DNA of 35,842 nt from PVC group bacterium (lineage in GTDB: Bacteria > GCA-001730085 > JADFSZ01): positions 1 to 35,842 of the forward strand of contig JADFSZ010000002.1 in NCBI GenBank assembly GCA_022560555.1, written 5' to 3'. Both the position numbers and the translations under genes were made by a program. The notes beneath the pieces were generated by a model. That model did no database searches. It saw only the letters and a list, made by a program, of their open reading frames with translations, and had not been told where the DNA came from. This document shows positions 25,559 through 32,180 of the stretch, piece by piece. Position 1 is the stretch's first letter. Each line of letters begins with the position of its first letter.

Positions 25559-27214
25559 TCAAGCCCCTCTTCGTCTTTTCATGAATTTACGGTTTTTGGA
25601 AAGGATTTTTTTATCGATCTGTTTTAACAATTTTTTGGCTTTCCTGATCAGAGAAGACTCCGGATATTCATGAATGAGTTCGACCAACATGGCTTGCGCG
25701 GCCACCAGATCATCAAAATATTTATAGGCTAAGTTCCCGCCGCGAAAGAGGGCTTCCGGTGTTTTCTCGCTTTGGGGATATATGGACACGATCTTTTGAT
25801 ATCGCCTGAGGGCAAGAACCATCCGGTCCCGTCGATCTTTATTACGCGAAATGATCCCGCGCCCTTTTTCCAAATCGGCAGCCTCTTGCCACAATTGATG
25901 CACCAGAACCTGTTCACCGGTTTCTTTAATTTGAACAAAAACCTCCCGGGGAATTTCCGGGCGCTGGTTTCCCGGTGAATCCCTATACTTGATTATCGTT
26001 GGGGTGATAAACACGACCAATTCCGTTGACGTCGTGTCACTACTTCTGTGCCGAAAGAGTCGTCCCAGGATCGGAATGCTTCCCAGGATCGGAATTTTTC
26101 CCTTAATGCTATCCTCCTGGCGCTTAATGAGACCTCCGATGACAATCGTCTCTCCGTCTTTCACAACAATCGTGGCATCCGCTTCCCGGGTGGCCACACG
26201 CGGACCGGCCTCCAACTCTGCGGTTAAGGATGAAACCTCGGGATGAACGTACATTGTGATCCAGCCGTCGGGAGAGACCCAGGGCGTCACTCTCAGTGTG
26301 GTTCCGATATCGACAAATTTTGTTGTTTCCGTTGTTCCGGTTGTCGTTTGAGTTTTCTCTTTATAGGGAAACCGTTCTCCGATAATGATCCGGGCTTCTT
26401 TTCCGCTGAGAGTCATAATGGAGGGTGATGCCAAAAGATGGGCTTTATTATCTCTGATCAAGGCATCAATCGTGGCCGTGGCGGTGATTCCTTTTGTTGC
26501 AAAGGACGTTAATTTGAGTTGACCGCCGGAAAGGGTTGAGGAAGGGCCTGCCATATCTCCGCTTCCTCCCAAATCAAAAAACCGGCTTTGAACGGTCCAG
26601 CTAAAGCCTGCGTTTCGACTATCTTGCTCGGTGATGTCAATCAATCTGGCTTCGATCAGGACTTGAATCGGCGGTGTATCCAATTCCTCCAGGGTTTTTC
26701 GTAAATTCTCGATGTACGCCGGATAATCCGTGACCACAAGCGTGTTGTTCGCTTCATTCACCCGAATCTTTCCAAGAGAAGACAGTCCATCCGTTAAGAG
26801 ACGGCTCGCGTCATGCGCGTTTAAATAGTTCAGGACTACGGTTTCTGTTGTCACACGCACACCGTCGACTCCAGGGCTCGGCGTGATGTAAATCAGATTT
26901 CCTTTTTTGATATAGGTGTATCCATTAATGCTTAAGATCACCTGAAGAGCTTCTTCGACCGTCACATTTGTCAACGGGAAAGACACGGTCCCCTCAATAT
27001 TTTTGGGGGCCACCAAATTTAAGTTGTACGAATAGGCAAGCGATCTTAAAACGCTGGTAAGAGACGCGTCCTGAAAATCGAGCGTGATCAATTCTTGATC
27101 CATTTCATGGCTGATGGTGTCCTCCGTTGCTAGCACCACCCCTGCGGGGGGCATCATGGAGAGGAGCAAGACCAAACACATCATCTTGCCTAAGGGTATT
27201 ATGCGTGCCGACAT
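25559..27214 (-). CDS. Secretin (GspD/PilQ family) with C-terminal TPR-like extension
   Basis: The outer-membrane channel of the system. The protein has 551 residues with a signal peptide of about 29 residues (ending VLAT). An STN/N0 domain lies at about 42-92 (LDFQDASLTSVLRSLA), an N1-type domain at about 125-178 and the secretin domain at about 183-405, with the conserved VVKDGETIVIGGLI and IPILGSIPILGRLFR. After the barrel, residues of about 440-535 are helical and TPR-like (RYQKIVSIYPQSEKTPEALF), instead of the usual short S domain. Only one N1-like repeat is present, so it is shorter in the periplasm than GspD and more like PilQ. The ATG at 27214 has an AAGGAG ribosome site six bases upstream; the longer frame to 27259 is unlikely. 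Confidence 0.93.
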   Translation of the reverse strand: MSARIIPLGKMMCLVLLLSMMPPAGVVLATEDTISHEMDQELITLDFQDASLTSVLRSLAYSYNLNLVAPKNIEGTVSFPLTNVTVEEALQVILSINGYTYIKKGNLIYITPSPGVDGVRVTTETVVLNYLNAHDASRLLTDGLSSLGKIRVNEANNTLVVTDYPAYIENLRKTLEELDTPPIQVLIEARLIDITEQDSRNAGFSWTVQSRFFDLGGSGDMAGPSSTLSGGQLKLTSFATKGITATATIDALIRDNKAHLLASPSIMTLSGKEARIIIGERFPYKEKTQTTTGTTETTKFVDIGTTLRVTPWVSPDGWITMYVHPEVSSLTAELEAGPRVATREADATIVVKDGETIVIGGLIKRQEDSIKGKIPILGSIPILGRLFRHRSSDTTSTELVVFITPTIIKYRDSPGNQRPEIPREVFVQIKETGEQVLVHQLWQEAADLEKGRGIISRNKDRRDRMVLALRRYQKIVSIYPQSEKTPEALFRGGNLAYKYFDDLVAAQAMLVELIHEYPESSLIRKAKKLLKQIDKKILSKNRKFMKRRRGA

Positions 27215-27233
27215 ATGTGTCTCCTTTTTCGTA

Positions 27234-28121
27234 TTATTCCGGACGATACGATAAAACAATATCTGAGATACCGTCCGTTAAAACGATTTGGTTCCGAGTA
27301 ATTTTTTTAATCGTTTTTTTATCGATGGCGTCTCCCACACGGTACACCCGGCCATTAATAATCACTGTGGGATTTTTTCCCGTTGGGATCACCCCGCTGA
27401 TATGATATGTTTCTTCCTGCCCGGAAACCGCTTTTGGAGACGGCCCCTGGATGTCGCTCACGAGCGGATTTCGACTCATTTGAATTTCAGGAATATCTTG
27501 AACTTCTGCGGGGCCTTGATCTTTTATGGCTTCTCCTAACAACGTAGACAGTGTCAGTTTGATTTCGGCTCTACCTTGAAAGCCGTTCTCCATTTTTTCC
27601 ATAACCATTTCATTCGGTTTCAAGAATTGTGATAAAGCTTCCAGGCGATAAAGATAGTTCACAAGGCCCGGATAATCCGCATGAAATATCATCTCCACAT
27701 CCAGACGGGAATATTCTTCCAACGGATCACCCAGTTTGGGTTTAATGGAAATCAAATCAATCGGGTATCCCTCGGCTTGGCGGGCTATTTGACCCAAAAT
27801 TTGCGGAATGCTGCCCTGCCGGGGCAGCTCGGCCTCTACATCGGCTAACTCGGACATAAGCCATTTGTACCGTTCTTGATCCGCTTGAAGGGCCTCTTCT
27901 TCTTTTTGAACATTCGGGGTCTCGCTTTGAATCCTGATCCTTTGATTGTCCAATTGAAGTGCGTGGGCTTTCAAGTCCCTGAGGACGGCTGCTCGCGGTT
28001 TATAAGAAAACCGGACATAGGCGCTAAAGATAATCACAAGCGCTAAAAGGCCCAGAAGCATTTTTCTCTGCAGGGTCTGCGCGTGAAATCCTTCGATAAG
28101 CTTATGTGTTTTTTTTGTCAC
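27234..28121 (-). CDS. PilO-PilP-like fusion alignment protein
   Basis: A 295-residue bitopic protein. One membrane segment lies at about residues 20-38, then a coiled coil to about 98. A PilO-like ferredoxin-type domain follows at about 100-195, with PIDLISIKPKL and YPGLVNYLYRLEAL. After a linker, residues of about 236-292 match the PilP/GspC homology-region fold: YHISGVIPTGKNPTVIING, then RVGDAI, and QIVLTDGISDIVL. In classical pili PilO and PilP are separate proteins; here one chain would link the inner-membrane PilN/PilM complex to the secretin. The GTG start overlaps the pilN stop by four bases. Confidence 0.82.
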   Translation of the reverse strand: MTKKTHKLIEGFHAQTLQRKMLLGLLALVIIFSAYVRFSYKPRAAVLRDLKAHALQLDNQRIRIQSETPNVQKEEEALQADQERYKWLMSELADVEAELPRQGSIPQILGQIARQAEGYPIDLISIKPKLGDPLEEYSRLDVEMIFHADYPGLVNYLYRLEALSQFLKPNEMVMEKMENGFQGRAEIKLTLSTLLGEAIKDQGPAEVQDIPEIQMSRNPLVSDIQGPSPKAVSGQEETYHISGVIPTGKNPTVIINGRVYRVGDAIDKKTIKKITRNQIVLTDGISDIVLSYRPE

Positions 28122-28708
28122 AATGCCCCGGTTGACATCAATATATGCGTTGTTACCTCAAAATTAATAAGAGGTCTTCCGTCCAAATCGGTTTTTTCGG
28201 TATAGTTAAAACCCGTGCGTTCAAAAGTAACTGAAGTATCCAGGCGCTCCATAAACTGACTCACTTTGATATTGTCCAGCGTTGTGCCGATAATGGTGAT
28301 CTGGTTTTGATCCAGCATCATTTTATCGATCCATAAATCCGACGGAACATATTCAGAGAGGGTTTTTAAAACTTCAGAAAAATCGATCTGACGGCTTCGG
28401 GACATTCGAATGACTCTCAATTTTCCTTCAAGACGCTTACTATTCTCCCGGATCCGTTTTCTTTGCTCCTCGGCTTTAGTTACGGCGCTTTGTTGTTCGA
28501 TCAGATTTGCTTCATCATTTTGTATGGCTTTTTGCTGCCGGGGGATGCGGATACGCAGGCTCATTATCCACAGGGACTGCCCCAGAAAGACAAGCCCCAT
28601 GATGACAAAAACACTGATCACACCAAACCATATGCGATTTTTCGGCAAAGTCCGCCATTCGGCTTGTTTTTTTGAAACGCTCCTCGTTATGAGATTGATC
28701 CGTCTCAT
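28118..28708 (-). CDS. PilN-like alignment-complex protein
   Basis: A 196-residue bitopic protein. It opens with MRRINLITRS, the usual N-terminal PilM-binding motif of PilN (INLL-type). One membrane segment lies at about residues 29-50, then a coiled coil (about 58-95), then a small ferredoxin-like domain with LKTLSEYVPSDLWIDKMMLD and NIKVSQFMERLDTS. In the family it joins cytoplasmic PilM to periplasmic PilO. The ATG overlaps the pilM stop by four bases, and its own stop overlaps the PilO-P start. GspL/GspM would be the corresponding names in a secretion system. Confidence 0.87.
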   Translation of the reverse strand: MRRINLITRSVSKKQAEWRTLPKNRIWFGVISVFVIMGLVFLGQSLWIMSLRIRIPRQQKAIQNDEANLIEQQSAVTKAEEQRKRIRENSKRLEGKLRVIRMSRSRQIDFSEVLKTLSEYVPSDLWIDKMMLDQNQITIIGTTLDNIKVSQFMERLDTSVTFERTGFNYTEKTDLDGRPLINFEVTTHILMSTGAL

Positions 28709-29937
28709 TCTTCTAAGCCTCTTAGGGCCAAACCCAAGGCCACATTGAAGGCCCCTCCTGTCGGAATCCCCATTTGCCCGGCCATCAAATCTCCCAAAGG
28801 ATCGGCAAGTGTAACAGGAACGTTAAGACGCGAAGTTAAAAAGGGGACAAAACCCTTGAGAGACGAGGCCCCTCCACAGACAATAACGCGGTTATATTTC
28901 GTGATCTGCGACCGTGTGATCTGAAACGAAAAATGCTTAAACGTATGTTCGATGTCTTGAACAAGATGTTCCAAATGAGAAAGAATCGCGTTCCGCACCT
29001 GAGTCGCATGATTTGTCATTTCCGGAGCCTGATCATCCAAAGTTTGATCCCCGGTACCGATGGAAATGCCATGCTCACGTTTTAAGAGTTCGGCCTCTTC
29101 CCAGCTGGTTTGACAGTATTGACTGATGGCTTTGGTTAAAAAGTTTCCCGTGATGTTTAAGCTCCTCACAGAAATCAGTTCTTTGTTGCTAATAATTCCA
29201 ACCGTTGTTTGTCCCGCGCCAAAATCAAGGTAAAGCACAACTTCCTGCTCGTGAAGATAGCCATTACCATAGCTTAAAGCTGCCACATCCGAAAGAGCCT
29301 CGACATCAGTCGCGAGGGTTTCCAGGCCGACGGATTTCAAAAGGCCGAGTTGTTCGTGAACAACTTTTCTTTGGGTCACGATCACCAGGAATCCGACGTC
29401 ATTGTCAAACAAATCCCGGCTTTGCTTCTCAAGAACAAGATAGTCATAGGTGATTTCATCGGGATTCCGGCGAAACTGTTGTTGGATTTCCCAGTACATG
29501 GCTTTGTCCACTTCCTGGGGTGGAATTCTGGGAAGTTTGATAAGATCCAGTTTGCAGGCTGAGATGGGCACATGTGTGAAACAAGCGTCTTTCAAATTTA
29601 TGCTTTTGCTGATCTTTCTGAGGATTTCCGATATATAGATCGCTTTTTGGTCGGGATGCTCTCGCACGGACGAGGGAAAATCTTCAGTTAGGGCATGGAT
29701 CACACGTATTCGTCCCTCGCTTTCAAGGCCTAGCTGAACAATTTTGAGGGAATGTGTTCCTATATCGAGTCCGAAGGGATATCGTTTGCTGATCAGGATC
29801 TGAGGGCTCGGGATCTTTGGCTCTTCAACATTTTGACGCCCTTTTTGATCAAAGAGGCGGGACGCCTTTTTTTTGGACGGACGTGAAAAGACTGTTTGAA
29901 CAATATCCGGATTATGAGATGGTTTCGATTCCGGCAC
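28705..29937 (-). CDS. pilM: PilM-like actin-fold ATPase
   Basis: A cytoplasmic actin-fold protein of about 410 residues. The domain starts at about residue 55 with FGLDIGTHSLKIVQL; further blocks are VVLYLDFGAGQTTVGIIS and RVIVCGGASSLKGFVPFLTSRL. It binds the PilN N-terminus and links the platform to the envelope complex. The first 50 residues are a poorly conserved, basic extension. The start is uncertain: the frame is open to a TTG at 30009, which would overlap the ParA gene by 98 bases. I chose the GTG at 29937 with GGAG seven bases upstream, leaving a 26-base overlap. Domain identity does not depend on this. Confidence 0.88.
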   Translation of the reverse strand: MPESKPSHNPDIVQTVFSRPSKKKASRLFDQKGRQNVEEPKIPSPQILISKRYPFGLDIGTHSLKIVQLGLESEGRIRVIHALTEDFPSSVREHPDQKAIYISEILRKISKSINLKDACFTHVPISACKLDLIKLPRIPPQEVDKAMYWEIQQQFRRNPDEITYDYLVLEKQSRDLFDNDVGFLVIVTQRKVVHEQLGLLKSVGLETLATDVEALSDVAALSYGNGYLHEQEVVLYLDFGAGQTTVGIISNKELISVRSLNITGNFLTKAISQYCQTSWEEAELLKREHGISIGTGDQTLDDQAPEMTNHATQVRNAILSHLEHLVQDIEHTFKHFSFQITRSQITKYNRVIVCGGASSLKGFVPFLTSRLNVPVTLADPLGDLMAGQMGIPTGGAFNVALGLALRGLEE

Positions 29938-30877
29938 CAAGGCTCTCCGATACGGGTAAGTGATTAACGTTTTGAGAACACTGAGGGTCTTTTGCAAGAG
30001 TGCGTTCAATGACCTCCTGGGTCAGGGCCCAATAATCTTTGGCCCCTTGGGATGTCCGGGCATATAGATGAATGGGCTTTTTATAAATCGGGGCTTCACA
30101 GAGTTTGACATTGTAATGAATAGGGGTCCGGAAAACCAAGTCCTTGAAGTAGTTTTGAATTTGATCTAACACGCGGTGGCTGACCTTGGTTCTTTTATCA
30201 AAGAGTGTCGCGAGGATCCCGAGAATCTTCACGTCAAAATTGAGCCGTTCTTTCACAATATCGATGGTGGAAAACAGCTCTTTCATCCCCTCTAAAGAAT
30301 AATAATGCGTTTGGACGGGGATAATCACGTAATCGGCCGCGACGATGGCATTCAGGGTCACGAGATTCAGACTCGGGGAGCAATCGATTAGTGTATATTG
30401 GTATTTTTTACGAAGGCGCAATTTGTGAATCGCGATCCTGAGGATGGATTCTCTTCCCAGGACTGTTGCCAGCTCTAATTGAGCATCGGCGAGAGAGACG
30501 TTGGCCGAAGCGATATCCAGATTTTTGACGGATGTTTTTTGAATCACATCTTCAAGTCCCGCATTGTTGATCAGCACATCATACGTTGATTTTTCTGTCT
30601 GTTCGATGTCGACCCCGAGGCCAAGCGACGCGTGGGCCTGAGCATCAAGATCAATCAGGAGAACCCGGTATCCTTTCTCGGCCAGACAAGACGAGAGATT
30701 GATAGCCGTCGTTGTTTTGCTGCATCCTCCTTTTTGATTACAGATGGCGATGCAAATTTGTTGAGTTGTCGATATAGGGACATCATTTTTGGAATTCAAT
30801 GAGGTGGGCTGGTTTTGGACACGTTCTTCTTTCAGGGCTTTATCTCGCGAAAAACTATTTTTGAATTGATCAAACAT
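29912..30877 (-). CDS. ParA/Soj-type ATPase
   Basis: A 321-residue P-loop ATPase. After about 40 low-complexity residues comes the deviant Walker A AICNQKGGCSKTTTAINLS (signature lysine at 49), then LLIDLDAQAHASLGLG and the Walker B TLIDCSPSLNLVTLNA. The catalytic deviant loop has serine where the second glycine of KGGxGKT is usual. ParA-type proteins form nucleotide-dependent gradients; orphan members position pili, chemotaxis arrays and secretion machines. No ParB or parS-like site is seen, and it heads the PilM-N-O-secretin operon, so polar or mid-cell placement of this machine is the likely role. AGAGGGGG ribosome site before the ATG. Confidence 0.9.
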   Translation of the reverse strand: MFDQFKNSFSRDKALKEERVQNQPTSLNSKNDVPISTTQQICIAICNQKGGCSKTTTAINLSSCLAEKGYRVLLIDLDAQAHASLGLGVDIEQTEKSTYDVLINNAGLEDVIQKTSVKNLDIASANVSLADAQLELATVLGRESILRIAIHKLRLRKKYQYTLIDCSPSLNLVTLNAIVAADYVIIPVQTHYYSLEGMKELFSTIDIVKERLNFDVKILGILATLFDKRTKVSHRVLDQIQNYFKDLVFRTPIHYNVKLCEAPIYKKPIHLYARTSQGAKDYWALTQEVIERTLAKDPQCSQNVNHLPVSESLGAGIETIS

Positions 30878-30933
30878 GTTGTTCCCCCTCTTTTACAGTA
30901 AACTTTCGGTTAAACAGGTTTTCCATTCGAACT

Positions 30934-30948
30934 TTATCTGCCAGATAA
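30934..30948. promoter_or_regulatory. Perfect 7-1-7 palindrome upstream of ParA gene
   Basis: TTATCTG and CAGATAA flank a single C, about 57 bases upstream of the ParA start codon and inside the leader of the pilus-like operon. The size and symmetry are those of a dimeric regulator site. No regulator can be named. Confidence 0.45.
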
Positions 30949-31066
30949 TTGAAAATTCTTTAACGATGTTCATATGTGACTCCCCATATCTGGAACCCAA
31001 AATATCTCGTGCCTGGATTTCGAGAAGCGCAGTTCCTCCCCATCTCTGGAACCCAAAATATCTCGT

Positions 31067-31106
31067 GTCAGGATTTCGTAGATCGAAGAGCTACGAAATT
31101 CCTGAC
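31067..31106 (-). other. Long hairpin in the operon leader
   Basis: GTCAGGA-TTTCGTAG pairs with CTACGAAATTCCTGAC: 15 pairs with one bulged base and a nine-base loop. It immediately precedes the second CACGAG box on the minus strand. No T-tract follows, so it is not a terminator. Confidence 0.75.
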
Positions 31107-31145
31107 CTCCCGAACCAGCTACCCAATTACCTCGTGCATAATTTT

Positions 31146-31164
31146 CGATGAGCTTGACTCATCG
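31146..31164 (-). other. Hairpin before the third leader module
   Basis: CGATGAG and CTCATCG pair perfectly with a five-base loop, just upstream (minus strand) of the degenerate CACGAG module. Its place relative to the box mirrors the larger hairpin at 31067-31106. Confidence 0.6.
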
Positions 31165-31170
31165 GAAACT

Positions 31171-31196
31171 AAGGCCTTATCGGAAAGCCAGGCCTT
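31171..31196 (-). other. First hairpin of the operon leader
   Basis: AAGGCCT and AGGCCTT pair perfectly across a 12-base loop, about 20 bases after the predicted transcription start. No T-tract follows on the minus strand. Confidence 0.55.
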
Positions 31197-31220
31197 GCTG
31201 GTATAGCTTACAGTAATTTA

Positions 31221-31249
31221 ATTTTAGTTTGCAAGCCTTTGCTTGTCAA
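31221..31249 (-). promoter_or_regulatory. Strong sigma-70-type promoter for the ParA-pilus operon
   Basis: On the minus strand TTGACA (31249-31244, perfect) and TAAAAT (31226-31221, five of six) are separated by exactly 17 bases. It points towards the leader and the ParA-PilM operon, giving a predicted untranslated leader of about 340 bases. The spacer contains the inverted repeat CAAGC-N4-GCTTG, a possible operator between the two hexamers. Confidence 0.75.
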
Positions 31250-31276
31250 CGTGAAATACCCACCATGTATCGGACA

Positions 31277-31648
31277 TTAGCTCCCGCCAACGTTTTTCAC
31301 GGCGTCTAAAAGAGGTTCGTAATCCGATGTTTTAACACAATAGTCATTCGCGCCCATTTTCTTGGCCTTAACCGCGTCCACAGCATCGACAGCCCCTGTC
31401 ATAATGATGATCTTGGGAGTGTCCGGACCAAAATGTTCCCGGATTTGACGGCAGACCTCGAATCCGTCAATTCCGGGAAGCATGGTATCCGACACAACAA
31501 TGTCGGGGTTCTCAACTTTAGCTTTTGCGACTCCCTCTTCTCCCGATTCCGCAAAAACAACGTCTTCATAGCCGGATTTCTTAAGATACCGTCCTATAAT
31601 TTTACGGTCTTGGTCGTTATCTTCAATAACTAAAATCTTTGTGCTCAT
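31277..31648 (-). CDS. Receiver-only response regulator
   Basis: A 123-residue single REC domain. The acidic cluster is in ILVIEDNDQDRK, the phospho-acceptor aspartate in IVVSDTMLPGIDGFEV (near residue 53), the conserved Thr in IIIMTGA and the lysine in DYCVKTSDYE (near residue 105). The usual KP after this lysine is KT. I placed the start at the ATG at 31648 with a GGAGG ribosome site; an upstream start at 31675 would add nine residues. It follows an Rcp1-like receiver gene by 27 bases and is the last gene before the pilus operon leader. CheY-like direct action on the pilus machine is inference. Confidence 0.9.
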   Translation of the reverse strand: MSTKILVIEDNDQDRKIIGRYLKKSGYEDVVFAESGEEGVAKAKVENPDIVVSDTMLPGIDGFEVCRQIREHFGPDTPKIIIMTGAVDAVDAVKAKKMGANDYCVKTSDYEPLLDAVKNVGGS

Positions 31649-31675
31649 ATTTCCCTCCTCCCCTGCAGACCCCAC

Positions 31676-32152
31676 TTACAATGAATTTTCTCTATCAGGC
31701 AACTGGTTCATGACATTCCAATAATAATTAAATCCGTCCACAAACCGCACAAAAGCTTCATAACTCACAGGCTTGGGGATATATCCCGCCGCTCCGTAAT
31801 TGTAGCTGTTATTAATATCATTGGCGTCTTTCGATGTTGTAAACATAATAACGGGAATCATACTAACCTTAGGATCACTTTTCAGTGTTTTAAGCACTTG
31901 AATCCCGTCCATCTTCGGCATATTGATATCCAGCAAAATGAGATCGGGGCGAGGGTACGCGGCCGGATCCGTGTACGGAGGCCGGTGATAGATAAAATCC
32001 AAAGCCGCTTGTCCGTCTTTGACAAAGGTAAATTGATTTTGATACTTCGCTTTGGCAAACGCTCTCTGTGCTATTTTGATATCCGCCTCGGTATCTTCAA
32101 CGAGCAGGATCTTGAGAGATTTGCCCCACTCCTCATGGTCTTCATGAATCAT
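31676..32152 (-). CDS. Rcp1-type receiver protein
   Basis: A 158-residue single REC domain with the long beta4-alpha4 and insert typical of the Rcp1 group. It opens KILLVEDTEADIKIAQRAF; the insert is FIYHRPPYTDPAAYPRPDL, the phospho-acceptor is in LILLDINMPKMDG (near residue 74), and FTTSKD and YIPKPVSYE follow. Rcp1-like receivers are the usual partners of kinases whose catalytic part resembles bacteriophytochromes. The kinase encoded 28 bases upstream has that kind of catalytic core, so it is the natural phosphodonor. An AAGGAG ribosome site lies five bases before the ATG. Confidence 0.93.
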   Translation of the reverse strand: MIHEDHEEWGKSLKILLVEDTEADIKIAQRAFAKAKYQNQFTFVKDGQAALDFIYHRPPYTDPAAYPRPDLILLDINMPKMDGIQVLKTLKSDPKVSMIPVIMFTTSKDANDINNSYNYGAAGYIPKPVSYEAFVRFVDGFNYYWNVMNQLPDRENSL

Positions 32153-32180
32153 ATGAACTCCTTCCTATCCGGGAATGATC

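Larger units (their letters stand above)
30980..31164 (-). repeat. Three-copy repeated module in the operon leader
   Basis: This fills most of the 399-base gap between the ParA gene and the receiver gene. Two 43-base copies (30980-31022 and 31036-31078) differ at three positions. A third, degenerate copy lies at about 31107-31140. Read on the minus strand, each has a CACGAG box, then TA and a T-rich stretch, GGGT, then a GGGAG end; two of the three are preceded by a hairpin. The units are spaced about 56 and 69 bases apart. A reading frame through them shows no protein family and no ribosome site, so I do not call a gene here. Confidence 0.75.

Noticed and set aside
29938-30009. TTG start of pilM at 30009 with AGGAGG just upstream
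   Set aside because: It would overlap the ParA gene by 98 bases, the ribosome site is only three bases from the TTG, and the same bases encode a plausible ParA C-terminus.
30980-31148. CRISPR array
   Set aside because: Only three copies, one degenerate, with spacers of unequal length and no cas genes.
30976-31206. Open frame of about 76 codons on the plus strand through the leader repeats
   Set aside because: It is made of the repeat modules, has no ribosome site or recognisable family, and lies opposite to all other genes.
30878-31220. Known riboswitch (c-di-GMP type I or II) in the pilus operon leader
   Set aside because: The fitting gene context made me look, but I cannot match the conserved core bases or stem arrangement of either class.
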